In this document: one piece after another, positions 50,716-59,300 of the stretch
Position numbering within the stretch: position 1 is the stretch's first letter
Layout: each line of letters starts with the position of its first letter
Assembly (NCBI GenBank): GCA_934271065.1
Contig: CAKQQQ010000002.1
Span: 124,001 to 188,000 of the forward strand
Reading direction: 5' to 3'
Length of the DNA: 64,000 bases
Source: an uncultured Clostridia bacterium
GTDB taxonomy: Bacteria; Bacillota; Clostridia; Christensenellales; Borkfalkiaceae
Notes under the pieces: generated by a model
Databases searched by the model: none
What the model was told of the DNA's origin: nothing
The model's input: only the letters and a program-made list of their open reading frames with translations
Position numbers and translations under genes: made by a program

Positions 50716-50859
50716 CGTATTAGCCCTATATTCCGCGACGGCGACGTATTAGCCCGGTATTCCGCGACGGCGACGTATTAGCCCGGTATTCCGCGACGGC
50801 ACGTATTAGTCCGATATTCCGCGACGGCGACGTATTAGCCCTATATTCCGCGACGGCGA
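50716..50859. repeat. 29-bp tandem repeat, five copies
   Basis: The unit is CGTATTAGCC then CGGTATTCCGCGACGGCGA with 1-3 changes per copy and one single-base deletion. Partial units flank it on both sides. It lies between a promoter facing left and tRNA-Ser facing right. Confidence 0.85.
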
Positions 50860-50970
50860 CGCGACGAACGGCGACAAAAATCTGCGAACGATATTCGACG
50901 CTAAACGGGCGTAATTTTAAGAAATTTTGAAAAAACTTTTTAACAATCTTTCAAATTTGCGTTAAAAATA

Positions 50971-50999
50971 TTGACTTAGCCCCGCCGATATGTTACAAT
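50971..50999 (+). promoter_or_regulatory. Promoter of tRNA-Ser(GCU)
   Basis: TTGACT, 17-bp spacer, TACAAT on the plus strand. Confidence 0.75.
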
Positions 51000-51057
51000 G
51001 AACAGGCTAACTTAATCGTAAAAGCGATTTAATCGTTAGTTTTATAGAAATCGGCAA

Positions 51058-51149
51058 GGAGAAATACCCAAGAGGCCGAAGGGGCTCCCCTGCTAAGGGA
51101 GTAGTATGGGATAACCGTAGCGAGGGTTCAAATCCCTCTTTCTCCGCCA
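51058..51149 (+). tRNA. tRNA-Ser (GCU)
   Basis: 92-nt class II tRNA, acceptor GGAGAAA/TTTCTCC, anticodon loop CTGCTAA gives GCU, long variable arm, encoded CCA. Confidence 0.95.
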
Positions 51150-51153
51150 ATCA

Positions 51154-51190
51154 AAACCTAAATCGAACTCTCGGTTTAGGTTTATTTTTT
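51154..51190 (+). terminator. Terminator of tRNA-Ser(GCU)
   Basis: AAACCTAAA/TTTAGGTTT stem, 12-nt loop, then ATTTTTT. Confidence 0.8.
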
Positions 51191-51229
51191 ATCAAATTTA
51201 TGTTACAATATGATTTAAGGAGAAGTAAA

Positions 51230-51856
51230 ATGAGTAAATTATCTGTGCTAGAACTAATGAAAAAAAATTATAATGCAAGTTTAGAGGCAATAAAATTAAA
51301 ACAATTATTTTTTGATGTTCCTATGTTTCAAAAGACAATAATGTTTGCCAACACTCAAGAATTTACATACGCAATTATTTTTGACAGTTTATTGTTGAGA
51401 CAATGGAAATTTAGACAAACATATATTTCAACTAAGGATATATTAATTCAAAACCATTTGGATGTAGACTTTGCAAAAAAATATACTAACGAACAATTAG
51501 TAGATTTTATTGAATTAATAGATAACTTACTTTATTACAAGCCCAATTTTTCCGAACTACAATATAGTCAAAGTCTCTATTTAATTAAAGATAGATATAC
51601 TTTAATGTTAGAGGTATTAGAAGGTTTAATAAAAAATTTGGGGTTGGAAGAAAAGAAGTCACCAGATGGTTGGATTGCTCTAATACCACGGAATGAAACA
51701 TTAGATAAAGTTATAGAAGATTTTAAACCTGCAGTTCAATGGGAGATTATTAGCTACCTAAAAATCAAACAAGATGATTTAGAGGCTAAAAGAAAGCATC
51801 TCGCTTATTTGGCAACAGAGTTGTATATTGAAAAAGATAAAAATGAACAAGGCTAA
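51230..51856 (+). CDS. 208-aa protein of unknown function (accessory island)
   Basis: Starts at the ATG at 51230 behind AAGGAG. The in-frame ATG 10 codons earlier lies in the terminator flank. Helical, Leu/Lys-rich (MSKLSVLELMKKNYNASLEA), no TM or signal. Base composition is much more AT-rich than the host genes, so it was probably acquired. The downstream nuclease-like gene continues in the same frame after its TAA. I do not recognise the family. Confidence 0.6.
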   Translation: MSKLSVLELMKKNYNASLEAIKLKQLFFDVPMFQKTIMFANTQEFTYAIIFDSLLLRQWKFRQTYISTKDILIQNHLDVDFAKKYTNEQLVDFIELIDNLLYYKPNFSELQYSQSLYLIKDRYTLMLEVLEGLIKNLGLEEKKSPDGWIALIPRNETLDKVIEDFKPAVQWEIISYLKIKQDDLEAKRKHLAYLATELYIEKDKNEQG

Positions 51857-51919
51857 AGCTTTGCTGATTATATTATCGATCATACACTACTAGTCAATAA
51901 AACCATTATTAAAAACAAA

Positions 51920-53095
51920 ATGTATGAAAGTGATGCTAATAACCCTACACGATTTCATACAATGCCAGATCATATTAGAAAAATTCTTTATCTTGATGCA
52001 CCGGATCTAATTGTTGAAAAAGACAATGAGCCTGTATTTTCAATTGAAGTAACCACAGAAGCGGGTACTGGGCATAATGCCTTTCAGCGATTTGCCCGAA
52101 TAGCGGCCGCTGTCGAAAATAGTGTGCCAGCTTTCTACATTTATCCTGAAGGGAAATTGGTCTCGAGAATAAATCGCAATACAGGTAACATTAATACAAA
52201 ATGGGATGAAATCAACCCTCTCATATTCCGCGCGTTGGAAGGCGTTATGAGCGTATATAATATACCTGCTCTTTTGTATTATTTTCCCTCTGACGATATA
52301 AACGTATATCGCTATAATCCTGCAGACTCTCCTCATTACGCAAACAAGGGATTATGCTTTGATTCTAATATAGCTCGGTATTCCGGCTGTCCTGACTCAA
52401 CATCTAGAAGTATGTTAGATATGTTTGTTGCAATCAATGAGATTATTAACGCAACAGAAAATCTGGGGGTTATTCCTGCTCGCACACGCTTGCTTGGCAA
52501 TGTTGTAATCAGAAACAAGCGCAACGATATGCAGGCTCAGTTTGTTACCAAATCTGAGGGAAAATTACCGGAACAAATGTCGCCACTTTCTGCAGTTAAA
52601 ATAATTCCAACTCAATATCTGATAAATTATCTTTCAAAATATGAAACAGATGGCTATGTATTAGGTGAGTTGCTTAAGTCAAGAGAAACTACTGCATTAT
52701 ATCAAGTGAATGCTGGATTCAGAGGCGATCCATACCCTGGCTGTTTGGCGGCTATAGATTATTTATCCTGTCGGCAAGGGATGACATTTGAAGACAGACG
52801 ACACAATTTGGTAATGGTATGGGGTCGAATTGAAGTTGATGAAACACAACAAACAATTATAGTTCACAACGACAACAATTCTACTATAAGAGATTTCTTT
52901 AATGATGTTAAAAGCTGTGCTCGTAACAATTTGTTAGTAAAAAATTATGCGGATCTAGAATACAAGGATATTCCAAGATATTTTATGCAAGTAAGATATG
53001 GATCAACATACTCAAAGGTGAAACACATACGAGTATATTCATATTTTGCAGATGCAGTTTTGTTCCCAGACGGTTCGCTCTGGAGGGATGCATAA
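51920..53095 (+). CDS. Nuclease-like protein, probably 5'-truncated
   Basis: 391 aa from the first ATG, which lacks a ribosome binding site. The frame extends back with sensible residues (ADYIIDHTLLVNKTIIKNK) to the TAA that ends the previous ORF, so the true N-terminus appears lost or joined. Near the start, DAPDLIVEKDNEPVFSIEVT then TEAGTGHNAFQRFARIAAAV fits a PD-(D/E)XK-type core (D...E-V-T) with a following helix. Later parts show no recognised domain. It is probably a restriction-type nuclease, and no methyltransferase is nearby. Coupled to the next gene by a 1-bp overlap. Confidence 0.55.
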   Translation: MYESDANNPTRFHTMPDHIRKILYLDAPDLIVEKDNEPVFSIEVTTEAGTGHNAFQRFARIAAAVENSVPAFYIYPEGKLVSRINRNTGNINTKWDEINPLIFRALEGVMSVYNIPALLYYFPSDDINVYRYNPADSPHYANKGLCFDSNIARYSGCPDSTSRSMLDMFVAINEIINATENLGVIPARTRLLGNVVIRNKRNDMQAQFVTKSEGKLPEQMSPLSAVKIIPTQYLINYLSKYETDGYVLGELLKSRETTALYQVNAGFRGDPYPGCLAAIDYLSCRQGMTFEDRRHNLVMVWGRIEVDETQQTIIVHNDNNSTIRDFFNDVKSCARNNLLVKNYADLEYKDIPRYFMQVRYGSTYSKVKHIRVYSYFADAVLFPDGSLWRDA

Positions 53096-53541
53096 TGACA
53101 GAGGAACAAGTAACAAAAGCTATATTACAATACTTGCAAAATAAGGGTTGGCATATCGTTTGCTTTGATTTTCCTCAAAGTGGTACTGGCAGAGTATTGC
53201 ACCCTAATAATGCTGACGGAGAAAAAAATAAAGATTCTATCATTCCAGACATTGTTGCGGTTAAAAACGACATAGTCTTGTTTTTTGAAAACAAAGACAG
53301 ATTTTATTTGCCAGACTATAAAAAAGTCAACGAGCTGATAGTCAATAATCAGTTTACTAGTGCTATAGGCAATTTGCTTTCTGAGTATAATATCGAAAAT
53401 ATTTACTATGGCATTGGTTTGCCGACAGAAAAACATAAAGGAAAAAGCAGAGAATTCGCTAATTTGGTTGATTTCATAGTCGGTGTAAGTGCAAAAGCGG
53501 ATATCGAAATTTTATATAATCCTAATCAAATACAATTTTAA
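53095..53541 (+). CDS. PD-(D/E)XK-type small nuclease-like protein
   Basis: 148 aa. An N-terminal helix and GWHIVCFDFPQSGTGRVLHP precede IIPDIVAVKNDIVLFFENKD, a clear P-D...E-x-K active-site pattern of the restriction-endonuclease fold. GGAGG lies 9 nt before the ATG, which overlaps the previous stop by 1 bp, so the two proteins probably act together as a two-part nuclease. AT-rich, accessory. Confidence 0.65.
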   Translation: MTEEQVTKAILQYLQNKGWHIVCFDFPQSGTGRVLHPNNADGEKNKDSIIPDIVAVKNDIVLFFENKDRFYLPDYKKVNELIVNNQFTSAIGNLLSEYNIENIYYGIGLPTEKHKGKSREFANLVDFIVGVSAKADIEILYNPNQIQF

Positions 53542-53641
53542 TTATGTTTATGCAATCATAAACTTGGTACTGTTTTAATATATTTCTCGATAGTAAGATA
53601 ATAAAACAGAAATAATAAAAAAATGCAGTCAACTATAAATT

Positions 53642-53674
53642 AAACGACCTCTGAAGTTCAGAGGTCGTTTTAGT
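53642..53674 (+). terminator. Terminator of the nuclease pair
   Basis: A 14-bp stem (AAACGACCTCTGAA and its complement) with a single-base loop centre, then TTTTAG. Confidence 0.8.
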
Positions 53675-53729
53675 ACTTTTTATTTATGGCAATATATTTA
53701 TTTTCGTAGGTTTTATCGCTTCGCTTTTA

Positions 53730-53966
53730 TTGTCATACAAAAACTATGAATATAATGGTAATAAAATTGTGGTATATGCAGGGTGGTATCATCATTACAT
53801 AAAATTTAATGGTAATAAAATTGACGAACATAATACATTGATATCTTATACTGCTATACCTTTGTCTTGCACGCTAGATGACGGCACAGACATTAACGTT
53901 ACTATCACAATGACGAATAGAATATCGTTAAAAATAAACAACCAACTTTATGCAGAAAAGAAATAA
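53730..53966 (+). pseudogene. 78-residue ORF fragment
   Basis: A frame from a TTG (no ribosome binding site, stop codon 11 codons upstream) reads YEYNGNKIVVYAGWYHHYIK, beta-rich, ending LYAEKK. Probably the C-terminal remnant of an acquired gene, with nothing recognisable. From 53967 to 54189 I see no gene. Confidence 0.4.
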
Positions 53967-54189
53967 TATTATGAGCAATACAGATTTTACTACCCGGAAT
54001 TTTCCTGATGATATACATAATGCTGTCACTTAAATTAGCAAGAGTGTCCGAGAGTTAAAGAAAAAATATAAAAACTTTCCATTATGCCGGATAAGAATTT
54101 TTGTCATACTATTAAACGAACACTGCCAAGTGAAACCGCTTTGAACGATAAAAAGTTCTGACGGGTTTTTGACTTTTTAATACGAAACC

Positions 54190-54227
54190 GCCCCGCCCCG
54201 CGAGCAGATATGCTCGCGGGGCGGGGC
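54190..54227 (-). terminator. Terminator of the 54.3-55.5 kb surface-protein unit
   Basis: A perfect 17-bp stem (GCCCCGCCCCGCGAGCA and its complement), 4-nt loop, with GGTTTCG on the minus strand. Confidence 0.75.
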
Positions 54228-54284
54228 TGTTACTATGGCAAGGTATTACTATGGTAAGGCTGTTACCGTGCCGAATAAAACTAA

Positions 54285-55394
54285 TTAAGAGTTTAACGAA
54301 AAGCCTTCGCAATTCACGCTTCCGTCAGAATAAAAACTGTAAGAAAATCCGCCGTCGTACGTTCCTTTCTCAAAAACGATTTTACTGCCGTTGACTTTTC
54401 CCTTCAGAGTTTTCCCGACCGCACCGGAATCTCCGCATTTCTCGCTTTCGCTTTTATCTACGAACGTAAACTCTAAATCCGCACCGCTAAAAACGGCGGT
54501 AAAATAAAATTTGACGTCGCCTGGAACTTTCGCCGTAAGTACTCCCGAAATCGTCGGCAAATCGTCAAAGTCAACTCTCACCGGTACGTTTTGGTTGTCG
54601 GTATTTTCATACCCGCCGTTGAAAGTTTTTCCTTTGAACGGATTTTCCGTCGGCTCTTCCGCCGGCTCTTCCGCGGAAACGACGATCTTATCCGTCAGAT
54701 CTATCTCGCCCGACTCCGACAACGCGGCAAGCGCGTCGCTCGCTTCGGCGGTTTTTACGTTTATTTCGTAACCTTCCGTTCCGTACCACGCGTACGACGG
54801 ACAACTTAAAATACTCGCGGTGTACGCGCTCGACTTTTCGCCTACCAGCGTATCGACAAGTCCGTACAGACTTCTCGACGGAGACTCGTTATTCGTATAC
54901 TTTCTTGATAGTCCGTCTTTTTCCGTATAATAAGCGACCGCCTTAAATTTCAGTTTTCGGTTTTTCTCCAACACGTTCACTATAACGCCGTTGGCGTACC
55001 AGTAATCGGTTTCTCCGTCGTTCGTGCCTTTATATATCTTTGCGGAGTCTACGCCTATCTCCAAACTTTTCTCTATGCTCGCATAGTCTTTATCCGCTAC
55101 CCGATCGAACAGAATTTCAGGGGCGATAACTATCGTGAGTTTACGCTCGCCGTTTTTAATCGGTTCGGCTATATCATCGCTCATTTTTACCCTGAAACGG
55201 ATTCCGCCGTCGTTTGCGATGCGAAGCGACGCGCCGTTCGTCATCTCGAACACCCCGACGGGCTTTGCGACGTCTGCCGCCTTTACCACGACCGACCGAT
55301 TAAACGCCGCCGCACAGATAACAAGCGCAAATAGAGCGATTATTCCTACAATCAAACTTAATCTTTTGGTTTTTACCGTTCCTGCCGTCGTCAT
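54285..55394 (-). CDS. Secreted or membrane-anchored surface protein
   Basis: Predicted 369 aa. The ATG at 55394 overlaps the stop of the 42-aa ORF (ATGA), which with the GGGGGAT upstream favours it over the ATG five codons earlier. Residues 10-35 (LSLIVGIIALFALVICAAAF) are a signal or anchor. The next 200 residues (VGVFEMTNGASLRIANDGGI, RFRVKMSDDI) form a domain common to Clostridia surface proteins. An EEPAEEPTENP linker leads to a C-terminal beta module (FKGKTFNGGYENTDNQN). Function unknown. Confidence 0.75.
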   Translation of the reverse strand: MTTAGTVKTKRLSLIVGIIALFALVICAAAFNRSVVVKAADVAKPVGVFEMTNGASLRIANDGGIRFRVKMSDDIAEPIKNGERKLTIVIAPEILFDRVADKDYASIEKSLEIGVDSAKIYKGTNDGETDYWYANGVIVNVLEKNRKLKFKAVAYYTEKDGLSRKYTNNESPSRSLYGLVDTLVGEKSSAYTASILSCPSYAWYGTEGYEINVKTAEASDALAALSESGEIDLTDKIVVSAEEPAEEPTENPFKGKTFNGGYENTDNQNVPVRVDFDDLPTISGVLTAKVPGDVKFYFTAVFSGADLEFTFVDKSESEKCGDSGAVGKTLKGKVNGSKIVFEKGTYDGGFSYSFYSDGSVNCEGFSLNS

Positions 55395-55519
55395 TCTTTT
55401 ATCCCCCATTCGAAATCGTCTGCGAGAGAATCCGGGTCGCTACTCGGCAGCGACGCGTCAACGACGACTCTGACGTCGGTTTTAGTTATACGCACCGACG
55501 GTTCTTCGTAAGTCTTCAT
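55391..55519 (-). CDS. 42-aa peptide upstream of the surface protein
   Basis: MKTYEEPSVRITKTDVRVVV then DASLPSSDPDSLADDFEWGIKE: charged, no TM, ends ATGA-overlapping with the surface protein start. GGAGG lies 14 nt upstream. Short peptides opening K-x-Y-E-x-P-x-(V/I) are frequent before Clostridia surface or RiPP-like loci, but no modifying enzyme is here. A translation-coupled leader or a small functional protein are both possible. Confidence 0.55.
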   Translation of the reverse strand: MKTYEEPSVRITKTDVRVVVDASLPSSDPDSLADDFEWGIKE

Positions 55520-55544
55520 TTCTTTCGTATTATTCCTCCGTAAA

Positions 55545-55572
55545 AGGCTTTCCGCGGCAACGCGGAAAGCCT
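55545..55572 (-). promoter_or_regulatory. Leader hairpin (attenuator-like)
   Basis: A 12-bp stem (AGGCTTTCCGCG and its complement) with GCAA/TTGC loop, followed on the minus strand by TTTTA, and then directly by the GGAGG of the 42-aa ORF. Downstream of the promoter, so readthrough may be controlled. Confidence 0.6.
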
Positions 55573-55590
55573 GTCGACAATTTACCGATA

Positions 55591-55619
55591 ATTATACTCT
55601 TGCCGTTATTTTATGTCAA
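55591..55619 (-). promoter_or_regulatory. Promoter of the 42-aa/surface-protein unit
   Basis: Consensus TTGACA, 17-bp spacer, TATAAT on the minus strand. Confidence 0.85.
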
Positions 55620-55706
55620 TCGTATAGCGCCTTATCGCCAAAATTTACAAAAAAAATTCTATTACGCTATTCATCTTCACCTTAAAGCACCGCCTCGCGA
55701 TTATTT

Positions 55707-55877
55707 CTATTCAAAGATTTCTGCGCCGACCTTGCTCGGAAATTCTGCGGCAAGTTTAATATAATAATCCAACGCGTCAGACATAAATTTCTTTCCGTCG
55801 GCGGCAGTTGATTTCGGTTGGGTAGTGGCACTAACCGACTCGCCGTTTTCTTTTTTCGGTTTGGCTTTAAGGTGTTT
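55707..55877 (-). pseudogene. C-terminal gene fragment
   Basis: A 56-codon frame with no start reads KKENGESVSATTQPKSTAAD then KKFMSDALDYYIKLAAEFPS and stops. It looks like the linker and tail of a lost gene. Confidence 0.35.
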
Positions 55878-55923
55878 TCAGATAGGCAATATCTTATTTT
55901 TTCAAATTGTTTTTGCAAAAACA

Positions 55924-55952
55924 TTGATTTTCGCCCTGAAATATGCTATACT
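55924..55952 (+). promoter_or_regulatory. Promoter of the 56-kb rod-shaped RNA
   Basis: TTGATT, 17-bp spacer, TATACT on the plus strand, 6 bp before the closing stem of the RNA. Confidence 0.7.
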
Positions 55953-55957
55953 GACTA

Positions 55958-56166
55958 CGCCAAACAAGTTATATGCCCTAATCAGGAGTACGGGCTTTTT
56001 TCAACAGAATAAGTATATTCTTTTTTCGTGACGTCCATATTTTGAATTTGGTAAAAATGCAAATTCCATTTATGTGGACGATTACCCGTACTGCATATAA
56101 ACTTGTTTGGCGACAGTCGGAGCTTGCGTTTTTCGTGCGTTGGTTTCGACCGGCGCACTTTTTTTA
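55958..56166 (+). ncRNA. Rod-shaped structured RNA, family unknown
   Basis: The closing stem is CGCCAAACAAGTTATATGC (55958) with GCATATAAACTTGTTTGGCG (56093). Nested inside are AGTACGGG/CCCGTACT, CGTCCATA/TATGTGGACG and the apical GAATTTG/CAAATTC, forming one long irregular rod of about 155 nt with internal loops. About 20 nt later a terminator follows (GTGCGTTGGT-TTCG-ACCGGCGCAC, then seven T; 56135-56165). The shape is like 6S RNA (closing stem, central bubble, apical stem), but I cannot confirm that by sequence. No ORF inside. Confidence 0.65.
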
Positions 56167-56297
56167 TAGACTCAAAAGGCGTGTTTCCGAATAAGATTAT
56201 ATTCATGACTGTAACGTTATCCACGGAAATTAACTCGGCACGTCAAACGATGACGGAAGTCAAATCGTCTTAATTTTTTGATAATATTGTGATAGTT

Positions 56298-56326
56298 TTG
56301 TATACATATTGTGTGTATAGTATATT
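56298..56326 (+). promoter_or_regulatory. Promoter of the LRR lipoprotein gene
   Basis: TTGTAT, 17-bp spacer, TATATT on the plus strand, 54 bp before the ATG. A weak match. Confidence 0.45.
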
Positions 56327-56379
56327 ATTTGCACGAAATATAACGTCTAAAAAAAGAACTAATTAAAACGGGGTGTTTT

Positions 56380-59300
56380 ATGAACAGATTTGTTAAATCG
56401 ATTTTAGTAGGCTTGCTATCAGCGATTTGTTGCCTAGCGGGTTTGGCGTGTTCAAAGAATATAACGCAAAACCATACCGCGCACGAATGGGGCGAATGGG
56501 AAGTACTCGATGAGCCCACCTGCCGTCATGAAGGCAGAGAAATCCGCCGCTGCAAGGTAGGCAATTGCAACGAGAGCGAAGAAAGACCGATTAAGCCGCT
56601 CGAACACGAATGGATTTTCGATTATGAAGAAAATTACGATTGCGAAAGCCCCGTAACGCGCTTTTATCGTTGCGCAAACTGCGGCGAAAGCAAAAAAGAA
56701 GAAGGTCCGGCAGTCGGTCACAATTACGTTCTGATTACCGAAACCCCCGCCACGTGCGAAATGGACGGGAACAAAATTTATGAATGTAAAAATTGTCACA
56801 ACAGGCATAATGAAACGTTACCTGCGACGGGGCACGACTATAAACTTAAAGAATCGATCCCCGCTACCTGCCGAAAAGGTTCTTACGGGATTTACGAGTG
56901 CGAAAAATGCAAAGCCACCGAAAAAAGACTCATAAACCCCGAATTCGATTATTCTAATCATAATTATACCGAAAAAAGTTTTGACGCTACCTGCAAAGAC
57001 GCGGGCGGAACGCACTATTGGTGCGCCGATTGCGGCGATGAACGCTATGAGTACGATTATGAAAATAAGCCTGCCTTAGGACACGATTATATGGTTGAAC
57101 ATATAAACGCAACCTGCACGTCTTACGGCAGAAACTGTAGTACCTGTAAAAGATGCGGACATACGGAAGACGAAGACATTCTTTCCGAGCCGCCCGTTCC
57201 GCATAACTACAAATGGCAGACGATAACCGAGCCAACCTGTTCGGATTCAGGAACGAAGCGCGGCGTGTGCAGTTATTGTCACGAAGAAACGTACGCCGAC
57301 ATCGAAAAACTGAATCATAATTATAACAGATACGGCGAATGCGACAATTGCCGTTCAAGTTATTATCATTTCTATAAAGACGGCGACATCGCCTGCATAA
57401 TCGGCATTGACGAAGAAGTTGCAAAAACTCTCGAAGTTGCCGAAATCCCCGAGACCTGCGTTATAGATTCAAATACGTACCAAGTAAAGCAGATATATTA
57501 TAACGCTTTTGAAAACAACGCAAAAATCAAAAAAGTGATTTTGCCCGAAGGGCTGGAAATTATCTCTTCCCGCGCCTTTTACGGAATGACGGCGCTTGAA
57601 GAAGTTAATATTCCGAGTACAATTTCGCGGTTTGAAGACGAAGCGTTCGGAAATTGCAAAAATTTAGCGACGGCGTATTTTAACACGAACCATTTTGCCG
57701 GTGGCGAAACCGGACCTTACTACGGGTTTTTCAACGGTTGCGAAAAGTTAAAACGGATAATTTTCGGCGAAAACGTAACCGCGTTGCCGCGCAATTTTTA
57801 CAATGGTACGGCGGTAGAAAACGTAGAGTTACCCGACTCGATAACGGTTATCAACGATTCGGCGGCGTCAGACGTAACCACGCTGAAATCGATTAAAGCG
57901 AATAACGTAACCACGATAGGCAGGAACGCGTTTAATAATTGCGCGGCTTTAACGATTGCGGAACTGCCAAAAGTTACGTCTATTGCGGACTACGCGTTTA
58001 ATAATTGCGCTCAATTGAATATCGCCCTTCCTTCGGGACTTTTAAGAATAGGCAGCGAAGCGTTTAACGGTTGCGCTTCGATAACGAACGTCGTTTTGCC
58101 GAACTCGTTGAATTATATAGGCAGCGGAGCGTTTAACGGTTGCGCTTCGATAACGAACGTCGTTTTGCCGAAGTCGTTGAATTATATAGGCGGCGGAGCG
58201 TTTGGTAATTGCGGAACGATAGACGAGTTCAGCGCGCTTTACGCAATCGAAAACGTTTCAAGCGTATTTTCGTCAAGCGACGTCATAAAGAATGCGCACG
58301 TTTGCGCGTCAAACGCGGCGTTGTTTTCAAGCGGTACGACGATAAACAAACTCACGATAACGAGCGGCGCGGTCAACGATCAGACGTTCGATCTGCCTTA
58401 TTCGTATATGTCTTACAAAATCGAAACGCTTGAATTGGGCGAAGGCGTAAACTTTGCGGGCGGATTGAATAACGTACGCCTTAATAAAATAATTCTACCG
58501 AGAAGCATTACGGTTATACCCGAAAACGCGTTTATGGGAACGGGAATCACCGAACTCGAATGCAAAGGCGAAATTACGAAAATCTGCAACAATGCGTTTT
58601 TATACACCAACATCCGCGACTGGTACGTTCCGTCGTCGCTTAAAACCGTAGAAGGAAACTTAGGGTTTATAACGAATAATTCGAGCGTCTCCTTAAAAGC
58701 AATTCACATTTCCGATTTTACGGCGTGGCTTAACGTTGACTTTATAAATTCGCTTCCGCCCATAAGATCGGGCATAAACGTATACGTTAACGGAGCAGAG
58801 TTAAACGAAATAACCATTCCCGAAAGCGTTACGAAAATAACTAATATACTTAACTGGCCGAACCTTGTTAAATTAACTCTTCATAAAAACGTGGAACTGA
58901 CCAGGTTGTGTTTATACGGGTTTAACGATCTCGAAGAATTGACCGTTCCCGTCGCAACCGATTTCAGAGAATTGTTTGCGAGCGGCGGATACGTTACAAA
59001 CTCTTCTTTGAAAAAAGTGGTGGTTTTAAGCGGAGATATTCCGAGTTACTGCTTTGACGGTTTTTCCGCGCTCGAACAGGTCGTTTTACCCGACGATTGC
59101 ACGGCTATAAACTCTTCCGCGTTCGGCACGTTCAAAGGGAAACTTACCAAATTAACCACTATTTCGAAACAGGACGAAGATTTTGCTTTGCCGCAAAGTC
59201 TGAAAACCATCGCGAAAGACGTATTCCGCAACGTAACGCTTAGTAAAGTAACGGTAACCGATTTAGGTAGATTCGCAAATATCGATTTTAAGAACGTATA

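Noticed and set aside
50716..50859. CRISPR array made of the 29-bp repeats
   Set aside because: The units are directly adjacent with no unique spacers, and no cas gene is in the window.
55958..56112. Retron RNA, because the ends form long a1/a2-like inverted repeats
   Set aside because: No reverse transcriptase gene lies in the window on either strand, and the terminator right after the closing stem fits a stand-alone RNA.
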